DNA from: Datnioides undecimradiatus
Lineage: Eukaryota > Chordata > Actinopteri > Lobotiformes > Datnioididae
Direction of reading: 5' to 3'
Assembly (NCBI GenBank): GCA_008933995.1
Contig: WARS01000052.1
Span: 2,356,001-2,420,000, forward strand
DNA: 64,000 nucleotides
The notes beneath the pieces are model-generated. The model was not told the origin of the DNA, did not search any database, and saw only the letters and a program-made list of their open reading frames with translations. Positions 26,235 through 40,000 of this stretch are shown here, piece after piece (position 1 is the first letter of the stretch; each line of letters starts with the position of its first letter). Both the position numbers and the translations under genes were made by a program.

Positions 26235-29200
26235 CTCAGTAGTGGTGCAGCCCACCTCATTAGAAGTGCACACGGAGACACAGGCAGGATAATAATGAGC
26301 AGCTGCTGACTGCTGGGCTGGCTGTTAGTTAAACTCATTCTCTCACTCTCACACACACACACACACACACAAAACAGGAGAGGTGATCAGCCGCTCTGAC
26401 ATTGTTCCGCATGTTTCAAGCGAACTAAACTCAGGCTGCAGCTCTGATGAAAAGGCTGCGTTCAGGAGCGTCACTGGAGGAGGAAACGGCAGATGTCTCT
26501 TCTCACGGGGCCCTCAGTCTTTTCAGACGACAGAAGGAAAGTTAATACAGTCGTTTTTTTTAAAAAAAGTTCCTGCATAAAACTTTGTCCCTGTTCAACT
26601 TCACGCCTCGTTCAACACCGTTTCATCACTGGTAAACAAGACATTGATCACGATGTGAAGAGAGTAGCAGGAGGAGGAAGTCCTCATTCAAAACTTCAGG
26701 TACAAACTTTCATTACAGAGTCCATCTGTGTTTTAATACTGATTAAAATCTCACACCTTGTGTAGATTTTATGGTGAAAACCTAATTTAATGTCCTTTAA
26801 TAGGCACCGTTGATTTATGGCAAACTGCCTGCCTCTAATGAGCGTATCCATATTCACCCTCCACTAATTATTTCCCTTGATTGTTTTAATCTCCATTTCC
26901 AAACAGTAAGTTCGTTGGTATTAATATTTATATTATATATATATATATATAAAATTTGGGGGACTAGCAGCCGTTAGAAACAAAGATCCACTCTTTAAAT
27001 GAATCTGAAGTCTGTTTTGGCTGTAGAGTCGGCTTCCAACAGCCCGCCACTTATTATAATTAAATTTATTCGTGTGTTTGAATTTTATTTATTTTATTTT
27101 TATTTTATTTTATTTTCCCACCCTCAGATCAGTTGAAGGATTAAATGATTGTGTACAAGTCAGGATGATGCCAAACATTTTATACAGATTTTATATTTCG
27201 CTCAGTTTATGTCACTGTAGATTAAAAATGTTTGGGTTTGCCAATTTGAATGACTCAATAAATAATCCGTTTGTTACCTGCAGCACTAAAACGAACATAT
27301 ATAAGATCGATTTGTCCAATAAAACCAATATTTTGTTAGCATTTTAACCGGGTTTCTCTCGTAAAAGACAACCTCCTGATTAAATAAAGGTTTAAAATGT
27401 GCATAAATAAACACAAAATGAAGTGAAATTAAAGGTACATTGACTGCACAAACACTGGCCGCCGCTAAATTGTGCTCAGGTGCAGCAGATGAGCGGACGT
27501 ACTGGATTAGTCTCCGGCCTTCGGAGGCAGAGCGCGGCGTGCTTTTTGTGATCAATTAGTATGCTGCGAGGCGGCGTGGATCGGCCCGCTAATTGAAGAC
27601 AGGACAGAGAGGAGAAGGCTAATAAGAGACGCGGGACACGCAGAGTCTCCATTAACCACCGTTTGCTTCACCGCCACGGAAAAAATACTAAAGATACAGC
27701 CATTAAAGGATTATTGAATCATTAGTCTCTTTCACAGCCGTACCAATATGTGTATTAGTGCTAAAACCGGCATGACAAATCCCCGCTGATCTGTGTCAAC
27801 GGGTCGTCTGAATACTGGAGGAACAGACATTGAGTTAGACCATGGGTTTCCTTTCAGCAAGAGCAGAGAAGAAAATGCAAACTGCAAGAAAAACTCGTTA
27901 AAAAGTAGAATTACAAACATATAACATATTATTACAATGAAACTTTTACCTGTGCTTGTTCTGCAAATCCTTTTTTTACATTTTACATGATTAGATTTAT
28001 AATACTGATGAATCAGTGCACATTAGCGGTCAGTGAAGCTAGTCTTGACTAGCATACAGTGAAGCTGAGCGCTCAGTGATGTTATAGGAGAGGAGACAAA
28101 CCACTCAAAGCATCTAGAGCGTCTGCTTCATCACAGCCGAACCAGGAAATAGATCGGTCCAATCATGTTGTTGCTCTGACGCAAGCAAAGATTCGTTGAG
28201 ATTTACGACAGTTTCAAGCGATTCGGTGGCAGGGGGAGGGATCAAGTGCAGACGGGACTTTGAATAAATAATAATAAAACTAAACAAATATTCGTGTTGA
28301 GGGAAAAAAGCTTTTTAAAACCTATTTTAGGTGCAAATTTACAAAAAGGTTTACATTTAATTCTGCAAATTGTAATCGTGCCTACACTTCATTAATTGGA
28401 TTTGACTAATGATTCTGTGTATGTGCTTTTTTATTAATTTAGCGAGGGCTCTGGTCTTGCAAAGATGGCCGCCGAGTGGCGAGACTTGCCTGCGAGGTCT
28501 TTGTGGACCCTCCACAGAAACTCAAACCTGAGTTATAATGAACGACACAATCAGAGCTCTGCTGCACAAACTTCTACCGATATTCGTGACGTTTCTCCAG
28601 TTAATGTTCAGTGAAACATGATCACTTTAACATTTAAACATTTATTGAAATGAAACAATATGGAGTTAATGTAGTTAATGACTTGAGTAAATGTACCTTT
28701 GTTCATGCAACTGCAAACAAAGCACCTGGCGCCTACACTCGAACGTGTCTCCCGAGCAGATTTAAAGATTGGCCACAGCAGCATGCTTTAGTTCCACAAA
28801 CTGTGATCGTGCCCTCAGCCTGTTATGAGAGAAAGTGATTTATCGGAGCAGGAAACGGTTTTCATCTCTTCTGTCGGCGGGGCGAAGACCATCTCGGCTG
28901 AACGCGGCTTCAGTTTCTCCCGCTTTAAACTTTCGACTGTCACCGTCGCGCAGTCGCTGCCATCTTCACGCCGGTTCGTTCTGGAGCTGTTCTCCTCAGA
29001 TCTCGCTTACACCTTTCACCTCCCGCTGCTCTGCCTGCAGGCTGCTTACAGCAAACGGTTCACTGACTGGCTTACGGATATCAACATGTTATACAGTACA
29101 TGTTGCAGAGATCAGAGGCACGTCTTTTTCGTTATGGAGGTTATTTTAGAAAAACAACAATCTTGTAAATGAAACACTAATTCAATAATAAGGCAGTAAA

Positions 29201-32200
29201 AATCTTATTTTCGGCCCAGCGCTCACTTTTCTTTAAACTCTATTTTTGGTCTCCACCAACTCCTGAGGGACTTTTGGCTCATTAGCTGCTAAACGCTCAG
29301 TGCTGTTCACCAGCCAGTCCCTAACTTTGTTGTTGGGGTTTTTAGCAGCAATGCATGCCCCGATAATGTTTTTCTTCATCTTTGAGCCAAATCAGCTGGT
29401 GCACTGCAAAAAATAGTGCTTCCCCTTGTTACAACAGCTAATAACAGTACTACAGCAGCATTATTAGCAGTTTCCTGTTACTGTTCTGTCCTGTGCTACA
29501 GCATGTTTTCAGAGGGTTAGCATGCAACAGTTATTCAAACTATTGGAAACAGTGTTTTGCAGCTTTAATCAGTTTTCCCGGCGACTATTAAGCATTATCA
29601 GAATCCCCCAATCACAGAGGTATGTGCTGGTTATCAGGCTGTTCCCATGGCCGCTCCAATCACTCAATCATGGCATCCCAGGTTTGGGTTTTTTTTTTCA
29701 GCTATTCGGCTGAAAACAGCCGCCTGCTGTTGCTCTAAATGAGGTTGACGACTGCAATGAGCCCGACCCAAAACATTAAAGTTGCATTAATCATTAAACT
29801 TTAAAGCTGCAGGACGGGGCTATGTTTTTATGTGGATTCTCCACTACATGGGACACCATTTCACACTGCACAGAGTATATGGGTCCATTGTTAATATAAA
29901 AATACTGATTAGTGCCTCTTTAAGAAGAGTGTGTCTTGACTTCAAAGCAGCCTGACAGTCCAACCGGGTAATAAATCCTTTAAAACTTCATCTTTAAATT
30001 CATTGCAAGGCTCAAATGATCATAAATGGCCCATTTATTTTAATTTAAGCGGGTCGGCCCGCCTGTTAAAAGGGTCATCAGCAAATCTTTTTTTAAATTG
30101 GCACTGCTGGGAACACAAATATGTATAAAAATCACAAAGAGGTGCTCAAACATTCACAGCTACTTAAATCAAAGCATCTCTAATCATGATGTTTAGTCCA
30201 AAATGATATGAATCATTCAGTTTTTGCTTTGTTTCTGTGGCATTTTCAAATTTGCAAAAGCACTTCACAACAAGGAAGGAAGGCAGGAGCTGCAAGAATC
30301 TTAATAATTCATTGGAAGTTAAACGAAAAGCGACTTAAACATTTCATCGTGATGACTCATTATCATGTGGCTCAGCGTCAACCACATGAAGTGAATCCTG
30401 ACGGGGCGATTAAGTTTGTGTCGCCTCACGCACTTCCCGCCACGTCACGCACGATGCTGACTTTCAAAAACAGCGTCTCGGCGTCTCCCTGACACAGCGA
30501 GAGCGCTCCTCACTCCTGAAATAAAAAGTTAATGTCCCCTCGTCAGCCCCCGCCTCCCGCTGTCGCTCTCATCCAAACCTGCAACGCCGCCGCTGTTCTG
30601 TCAGACTCTGCCCTTTCATCCGGTGGAGACGAGCTCAGAGCCACCCGCTGCCCATCTACCTGCCCTCTGAAGTGCTGATGAGAGGAGTCTTAGAGGAGCT
30701 AAAGTGGTAGAACGGGGGGAGTAATGCGGGCGTTGACAGGAGCTATGGAGTGATTGGTCTTGGAGTGAATGAAGTGGAGTAAAAGGAAAACACATTACAC
30801 AGATTTTAGTTAATGATTTAAGAAGTTTTGGGATTTAATAGATGTTAAACTTCCCATCTGGCTCCTTTTCCATGTTTCAAACCATCAAATACTGGCTGAA
30901 AATCTCAGTTTTCATTTAAACTAATTAAATTTAAGATATTTAACAGTGGGAGAGTAGATCTAGGTGGGTTTATCCAACCAAAACCTCCCTGTCGTCAGTA
31001 GCTGGTGGAGAGGTTGAAGCAGTGTTCGTTCGGCAGCTGTGCTTCAGAGAAACGAGGCGATGATGCCGGAGGGAAACGCTCAAGTGAGGTTTCACCGGCG
31101 TCTGTTCCCGTCTTCGCTCCTTCATGTTCTCATCCCACCGCGCTCCCTCAGTCCTAAATCAGTCCTCCTGTTTTTTTTTATTTCCCTCCTCTCTGCAGAA
31201 AATTACTATTTTTACCCTGGTAATGTTGGATGTGGATTTAAATTTGAAAAACCCGCTGTTGGTGTGAGGTAATATCAGTTGTTTTATTGATTCTCTGCAA
31301 TATCAGTTTGGCACTTTGGTGCTTTTGAAATCATTGAGAAGCAGTTGGGGGTTGAGGGATGAGGCTGGTGTTTCTCTTTGTTTTTCCTGTCGTCAGTGAA
31401 ACAGACAATTATTCCGTTCTTTCTCAATACAGTCTGGCTCTGAACAGATAAGATTATTTATATTGCACCATCCAGACTCAAGAAACTTTTTATTAAGTCC
31501 CTCACAGGGTCAGGGAAGTAAATTAAAAAGAAGACGTCGTGAAAACATTAAAAAAAATTTCATTTAAATGAAAAATGTGACAAATAAATAACAAAGTTTA
31601 AGAAGAAATTTCATTTAAAAGACAGTAAAAGCAAGAAGAAAGCAAATACCCTGATTATCTACAGATTTAAAGGAAGTTATATTCACATTTTAGTGGGACG
31701 CTGCTGTGAATGTTTGTGTCTGAATGAGCTGACGGTTTAAGCGGACGTCACGCTGTCAGGAAGCTTGTTTCACAGGTGGAGGAGCGTTCGGCGTCGATCC
31801 CGCGAAGCCCGAGTAAACCTGTCACACATGACCACATGAGTCGTAACACACAGGTAGATGTATTCAGACCTGAGACCGTTTAGTGTTTTATGGACAGGTA
31901 ACAGGATTTTAAAGTCTTTGCTTTGACACACGGGGAGACAGTGCAGTGATTTAAGGGCCGGTGTGATGTGCTCCATGTGCTTTCATGGTGTCAGGACGAG
32001 CTGCAGCTGTCTCAGACGTCTGAAGATGATATTTTAATTGTCTAACCTGCTGGAAACAAACGCATGAACTGGTAATTCCTCTATACGGTCCTCTGCCCTC
32101 TTTGCCTCGCTTCATCTCTGCCTCCCGCTCCCTCTCCGTCGAATACAAACCATCTGTCACTTTGGCTCATGCTGGGGACAGCGCTGTGACAAAGCTGTTC

Positions 32201-35200
32201 CCACATGGCGGGATGATTTTTAGGTTTTCAAATCTAAACCTGCACCTAGCTGAACATCAGAAGAGAAACTAGGAGGTGAGCCGAGCGCAAACATCTGCCA
32301 ACTCTCAGCAAAAGCTGCAGTTTTCAGTCTTTACTCCTCACTGTCTGTCCAGGTTTATATTTCCTGCCATTACCAAAGTCTCATCTGCAAAACCAATTTC
32401 AGTTAGATGTTTCATTTAATGAGCGTTACATAATTTAAGGATGCATTAAGTTTCGCTCCAGAGATGTGGAGAGAAATCTTTAATTAATGACCATGTGTTT
32501 GGATGTTTCAACAATGAGCTTTTCAGTCTCATCAATATTCAATGTCAGAAGGTCTGAAGACGTTTAGTTTTTTAATTTCAGACGATATGATGAATCATTC
32601 AGCCTGACATACAGAAGAGAAGAGGATCAAGGACGGAGCCTTGGGGTACACCAGATGGAACAGGCTGCTTATTATTTAGTTTTATGACGTATGTGATGAG
32701 TTTTGCTGAACAAATCAAAGTGAAACCATGGAAAAGTTGAACTTTGGAGGCATTGGTGATACTAAAAGGTGGTGAAATAACAGGCCATTAACAACATTAT
32801 AATATATACTGTATGAGATCGAGTAAGCGCAATCAAGGAGTTAGGTCGGAGTCAAAACGTGCGCTCAGTTACAATGTCTAATAATATAAAAGTAATAAAT
32901 GTGCATCGAAACAATATGAAAAGCTTTTGAAACAATTAGCAGCTTCCCTTGACTTTACTGGCCAAGTTTCAGCTTCATCATTCTTACAATTTAACTGTTT
33001 TGTTCCTTCTCGCTGCTTTACCCAGTTAATAAAAAAAAAAAGCTCAAATATCCCACTGAGCATTACGTAAACTGCTCGGCACCAAACAGAAGTTGGTGGA
33101 GACCAAAATTAGAGCTCAGAAGACAGCGAATTTTGGACGAACACGACTAAAAATGAAAGCTGGCACTGCTTTTTTACTGTTTGCCAACAAGTTAAACATA
33201 GTTTCAGTGCAACTAAAACAAATCAGTGACTGTGTTTCAAGTTAAAATTCAGTTTTAGTGGGCGTTAAAGCTAAAGGCCCTAACTTTTCCTGTTTAATCC
33301 TGTGTCTGTGGCAAGTTATGCATTGCACGGAAACATATAGAATAAATAGAAACGCTTTATGTTTGAAGACTTTTACTCTCAAGGCCAGTTAATCTAAATT
33401 TCAAATGGTCTCAGAGAGAGAAAACTCTCTTTACCCACAGAGCTAGTTAAGACAGCAGAGCTCGACCAGACTAACTACAGTAACAAGCCTCTCAGGGCTT
33501 TTGCTTCAGCCCTGGTGGGTCATTATTTCACTTCCTGGAAAAGGTGTGAAGCAGCGGAGGAAGACTTCTAACAAGAGGGCATGAGGAGGGGGGGGCGTGG
33601 AGCGTTTTTAAGGCTGGTGAAATATATTAAGGCAGTGGATTCATGCAGGATGAATGAATTCATAACCGCTCCCCCTCCTCGATTTCTTATGGAGCTTCTC
33701 TTATTTCGTCCCTGGGCGGACCGAGCCGTGCTCACGTCTGTCCGTGCTCTCAGAGGATATGTTGATGAGGATGTTTGTTTCCGAAATGCTGGCGGAGGGC
33801 AGCGACACTCGAGGAGAATACTGATGAATGTGAAGCACATCCTGAGATTTTATTGCTGGTGCTCAAGGCTGGTTACGATAAATCACCGCTTCCTGCCGGT
33901 GCTCCACGCCGCTTCACGGCCATGTAACGCGGTTAACCTGCAATAAAACACCCACAGACAGCACAGCACAGTGGTGGAGCAGGCGGACTGCTGAGGCTGC
34001 CAAAACAATTTTGAATATAAAGTAAAATTAAAGGAAATTGGGTAAAATTACTACATGGTGGCTGAGCAGTAAAACACTGTTTTCCTCTGTCCATGTCCAT
34101 TTATGCTGCCCACTGTTTTTAAAGAGGACTAGTTCAACTTTAAACCTAGAAAGTGAGGATGTTTCGGCCGAGGGCTTGTTTGAGGATTAAAACATTGCTT
34201 TAGGGTTAAGGCTGGACTAAACTTAGCGTAGGTAAGGTTGTGTTATTGTACATTTTATGACTTAATGACTCTCTCCCCTCAAAGACATTGAGCTGTTCAC
34301 AGTTTAAGCAGCAGAACGACATGTATTTGTTTTGAGATGACCAAGAAGACTAGACTAGAAGTGAAAAAACAATATTATAATAATATATACTGATCCCTGT
34401 TTGTGTGTGTGTGTGTCTGTGTGTGTGTGTTCTCAGGTGGTCCAGCCTCAGGGAAATCTCTGCAGTGTGAGCGGATGGAGGAGAGGTTCGGCCTGCGTCG
34501 TGTCACCCTGGGCGAGCTGCTGTGTGCCGAGCTGCAGTCTCACGGCGACAGAGGGCGTCACCTGCGGGACGTCCTGGAGAGAGGAGAGCAGCTGCCCGAG
34601 GTCAGTGCGCTACTTTGGCTCATATGGGCGACGGTTATAGAGGGGCCTGCTGCTGGTGCTGGGAGTGTTTTTAAAATCCAGTGTCACATGTTTCTTTGGC
34701 TCATTAATGTCATTATCATACAAACTTTAAGTTAATTTTAAATTAGTTCATTGTCGTTGAAGAAATGAGGCCCGGTTGGCGTTGCTATGGAGACAAAGAC
34801 AGTTAAAAAAGGTGCAAGTCGGCGCGGCAGTGAGCTGAAATGCTTAGCTGTTCTGGGTTGAGAACAAGTTGCTGAATTCATCCAAAATTGATCCAGATTT
34901 CAAAAAGTGAATCGATTAAAGCTGCAGCACAGATCCCAGTTTCAGGCTCTTGGGGTGTTTCCCGCTGAAGTGCACCCTGGGAGTCGTAGTTAACTATTAT
35001 TCATATCAACACAGGCTTTTTAATCACACAACCAGATATCTACTAATGCAGTTTTTAATTTTTTGGACGAGCTTCAACTGCCACACAACACTGAGGCGTT
35101 TACTTCAAGATAAATAATGAAATAATGAAAAAGTTTCTTTCTTTCTTTCTTTCTTTTTTTTTTTTGGTGCCTTGTTTCTCCAAACTTGTCGGCTTTATCC

Positions 35201-37012
35201 TGAGAGGCTGAAGAGGATGAAAGGCGATCCATGAGCGAAACAGCTTTTTGAGGCATGAGTTGCTTTTGCTTTAGAAACCCACAGTTTACCACGGGGCCAA
35301 ATACTACTTCCACACCACTCCAGCATACAAACGCATATCATTTATACCATTACACACATAAATGTAGCATCCAATGGAAAGAGCAGTACATAATGATATA
35401 GACTATAAAATAAATGTTACTGTTACTTTTTGACATTGTATTATTTATTTTTTCCATATTCAGTTTCTATTGTGCAGTGAAATAATACAGATCGAGGCTT
35501 TGGAGGAGAGTTTTAAACATTTTTAATGCAGCTATTAAAATAATGTTTGTATGCCTGTTTCAGAAATGGTATGTTTCACCAATAACTTGCCACTTTTCAA
35601 GTTGCAGTCTTCAGAGAGCGACTTGTTTACTTCTATAATAATGGGACACTGAGTGCCAGCAGTGATTGCAACTTGGCTGAGCATGAAATCAAAGAATAAA
35701 GACGCCACAGATCCGCCCACGCTGTTTGTTTGACAGGTGATTGCTGGGAGGATCGGTGCAACAACACGTCAGCGGTGCGCGCTGTGCAGCGAGCTCAGCC
35801 AAAACTAAAAAGAACAAACATATTACAGATTATTATTTCAGGAAGACGCACAGCAGAAGATGAAGTTAGGTTCGAAAATGCAGACAAATCCCTCCACGCC
35901 GCCGCTGAGAAGTGCAACACCGCGGTTCTCAAGCTGAGAAAATACTGATATACTATATAACATGTTTTCCTGCCAAGAGCCTAATGAAATAAATAGAAGA
36001 GGGAGGGCGGCGGCTGAAATATTATACAGTCAAGAGTGCTCAAAATGGCTTTCACAGAGATTGCACATCTATACACGCAGACTGTACCAGACGGAGCTGG
36101 CATGGCTGTCTGAGCCTATATTGGAGCTGGAAGCGGCTCCAGCAGTTTACTGACAGAGTGTGTAAACCAGATAAATCTATCCACGGCTCCAAACGCTCTC
36201 AGAGGAAAACACATTTCCCCGAGAGGAGACAAACGTGTTCATCCGGGCAGAAAGACGACTTCAGCCAGCAGCCAACTGCGACTTCAGCTCAGCAGACGCT
36301 GTTCAAGCCCCTAACGTGATTTCAGTTTTATATACATGTACTTATATATTGATTAAGCAGGTCTAAATGCTTAATAAACACTGTAAAACCCATCAAAACA
36401 CTCGATCCAGAAACTGCGCCTCTAAAGGAGCCACCAGGACGTCCATAATGTGGTGATGTCACAACTGTGCAGTTGCAGCCTCCTGCCAGTTTGATCGGGT
36501 TTCTGCGCTGACAATAGATAATCAATGCAGTGTGAGGGGCAGCACGAGCAGCAGCCGGCCACTGGACTGCCTGCAACAAACTTAAGGACCTAAGGTTAAG
36601 GACAGAAAGTTTGGTTTGCAGTTGAGCTCGTGTCTGGCGCTCGTCTGCAGAAACTCAGAAACTGATTCAGAAACTGAACATGAGCTTGTAAAGTGAGTCA
36701 AACTAGCAAAACAGGCTAATTCTAATAACCCGCAGCATCTGTATTGGTGAGCATAGACTTTAAAGAGCATGTTAGTTGCTGCAGTGATTGGAGCAAGTCA
36801 GAGAAATGACACATTCAGCTAATAACAAGGTTAAAAAATGGTATGGTCCACTTTAGGGGTGTCTGAAATCGTTGCTGCTGGTGATTATTAATCCTCGGTA
36901 ACATACCGGCGGTTGTCGGGGAGCTTTTTAATTGAAAGCCAAGGCCCAACAAACTCACATTTCACATCAAAACACATCCCACCTGTCATATCCCTGCGTC
37001 ACATGTTCAAAG

Positions 37013-37070
<58 letters not shown>

Positions 37071-40000
37071 GCTGGTTGTTTGGACATCACTCTCAGACAC
37101 GTCATTCAGCCGCGAGTGAGTCACAAATATTGATCCAACTCCACAAAAAACAAATTTGAAAAGAATATTCAGTGCGACGGCGGCGGCAGGTTCATTCACG
37201 CCACCTGACGAACCGGCGTCTGGGTTTTTGGCCTTTTATCCGTCCGCCGAAAGACGTACTGATCGATGCTCTTGATGCTCATGAAGTCACCGTCGCAGCC
37301 TTCAAACACAGCCTCGTTGTCACTGACAGATACAACAGCAAAACAATCGATGAACAGAAAAACAGCTTCTTTCTTTCAGACTGCAGAATTATTTCAGTGG
37401 TCAGGACGAAAAGAGTCTATATTTTACTTATTGCTGACAAAAAAAGATGGAAACCAGCAATGAACTGACAGTCAGACTAAATAAGTGAGACTGCTACATG
37501 TTCGTTGCTCCCACAGACGGTTGCAAACCAGCATTTATCATATCTGAGACTGCAGCGGTTATTAAAGCTACAGCGTGGAGCGCCACCCTAGACAAAAAGC
37601 ACAGAGCACCCACTAAAAAAACAAGCTGAGGGCTCTGAGAAACTGAAATACACAGCGGTGAGTCATACGCTGATGTTTTGGCCTTTTGCTTGAGGAAAAA
37701 AGTTTTTCTGACTGGAGCTCTTCGAGGTTTATTCTTGCCCTTCTGTCGGCTTGTCCCTGGCTCCATATCAAATCGCCCACTGCCCTGAATAATGCAGTGT
37801 ATCTGCAGGCGATCGATTAGGTTGGAAGCTGTGATTCTGTAAATACACACGATGGGATTTCTCTCCTTGAAACACTGACACGTGAAACTGTCCGTGTTCT
37901 GCACGGCACCAGACACTCCCGCCACTTGATGTCAACACATTATACACACGTGACGTATAACTTCACTTGAGGCTTCTGCCAAAACTAAAAAACTGCCACC
38001 ACTGCAGCTCCTTCGTCTGCAGAACAGGTAAATAAAAGTCACGGGTGATTTAATGTCTCCGCATCGCCGCTTTGACACTGGCTGTTACTCGTGCACTGGT
38101 CACGTACGACTCTCACCGCTGACGCCCATCGACTGAGCTGCAGTGCAGTGAACATGGGCAAAAATGACCCAAAGAGACAGATTAAAATCTGGGATTGGAG
38201 CCGCTCGCAAAACAGCGGTTCAGCGGATGAACGCTGCATTTTTAACCTGCAGCAACTGCTTCAGAGAGAGAGAGAGATGAGAAATTGCTTCAGATGCATC
38301 CACATTTAATGCTGATGTCCTTCATGCAACTTTAATGTGAAATTCAAGATTTAAAACGTGATTGTAGCAAATTTAGCAGCAAAGACCTAAATGCAAAATC
38401 CTATTTTTTCTCCCCAGGACGCATTAATCATTTAAAATATTGTGCATAACAAGAACTGAAATGCCTATTTTTGCTTTAAGATACAGTTTTTAGGGATTTA
38501 ATCATGCTCGTCTTACAGTAATAAGGCCTGTATGAGATCACGCTCCATGACGCCATTTCAACCTGTAGCACAGCTCACTGTGCTGCGTTCGTTTACAGTT
38601 TGCATCACCGCGTTTTACTAGAAGATACGTGTGTTTCTGATGAATCACTCATCTGGTTTGGGTGGGCGGCGGACTGAGACACGCCTGAGTGAGAGATACA
38701 CTATTGTATTACGTCTGAAAACATGGCCGCCGTCAATCAACCAAATCTAATCAACTAAATCTTGGTTTGTATCTTCAGTTCTCAACGCGATCTCGTTTTA
38801 TATTTTTATTGATGAATGTGGGCGTGGCCTCTTCATCGGCATCCGCTGTGTTGTACTGTCACTCATTCTGCCGTGAGCTGGAGCAAGACTGAGACATGAC
38901 ACCTGGCGCCATGAGGGAAAATCATGTGCAGACGCTCCACAGGAAATATGATCCCACCCGGCCAGATGGCGGCGCTATAATAGTGAAAAACGCCACCATG
39001 CTGCATCCAAATAACTTGAAGCAACGACAAAACAAATAGTATAAAATGTGAAAAAGTTATTTAACATCTACTTTATGGATTTAACACTCCACACCAAATA
39101 TCATGCAAGTCATGAAATACAAATTTTATTAAAAAGGGACGTAATCAGTCCAAAAACATGGCCGCCGTCAGTCTAAACACACAGGGATGGGGCTTGACAG
39201 GAAATGTTGTGCAAACACACTAAGTTTCATTTACGTCCTATTAAACGGAGTCAAAAGGTGCGCTATGAGATGACAGCGCGCAGCTCTGTGAAGCCTGAAA
39301 CCTGCTCATTACTGCTCGCGCCTTTAATTTTGCATCACTGGAGCTGATTCCTGAGGATGACCGTGAAAGGGCTGAGTCCTGCAGCGCCGCCTGCAGCCAT
39401 GTTTTCCTTTCACGCTCGGTGATCTTGCAGCGGGGACTAAATGAATCACCTGTGTTGTCATTGAAAAAGTCTCTCAGTCGGCCCCCCACCACCCTTCCTC
39501 CACCCTCCACAAAGCATCATTTCACCGGAGGTGGTGCAGCTTTCTAACAAATAAACAGCCCTCCTGAAAAGTGTGGATTATTCACACCTGTGGAGCTAAC
39601 GTCTCTCTGGTCCTCCGGATTTAAAGCGCAGTATTAATAGAAAAACTCTGCAAAAGCGCCGCATCGAAACGATCCACAAGAATAAATCTGAAGACGCCCA
39701 GCCCAAGCTGTTGTGCAACATCGTCATCAATGGCTTTTAAGCAAAGCTCAGCTGTTTAAGCTCCTTACAACACACTGAGGTCACGTCCCATGTGTTCACC
39801 AACATGGTCGCTGCTTGTTTTCATAAGAGCGAGTTAGTTATTGAGAGACAGAGCGAGAGAGACGGCGGTTAATCCCGCAGTGGGATCACTCAGGTGTATC
39901 TCACCAAGTTTACGGCTCGACACATCACAAAGACGGCCGTAATGCAGAAATCACACCCACGTCAGAGTTAAGAGTTTGATCTGAAAGTGAGATAAAATGC

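Larger units (their letters stand above)
26175..34436 (+). other. ak5: ak5 intron
   Basis: This 8.3-kb intron has a GTATGT donor and a TTCTCAG acceptor. It holds (CA)n at 26198-26232 and about 26350-26371, an (AT)n run near 26932-26950, a repeat fragment near 29225-29345, an antisense L2-like LINE remnant at 31450-32720, another repeat fragment near 33060-33170, and a UG-repeat at 34399-34430 touching the acceptor. No further exon was recognised. Confidence 0.85.

Noticed and set aside
28825-29172. 115-codon + strand open frame overlapping another of 104 codons
   Set aside because: Two overlapping open frames of similar length without motifs point to a stop-poor GC-richer stretch rather than a gene.
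33581-33946. 121-codon + strand open frame
   Set aside because: No family resemblance; composition is arbitrary and overlaps an equally open frame on the other strand.
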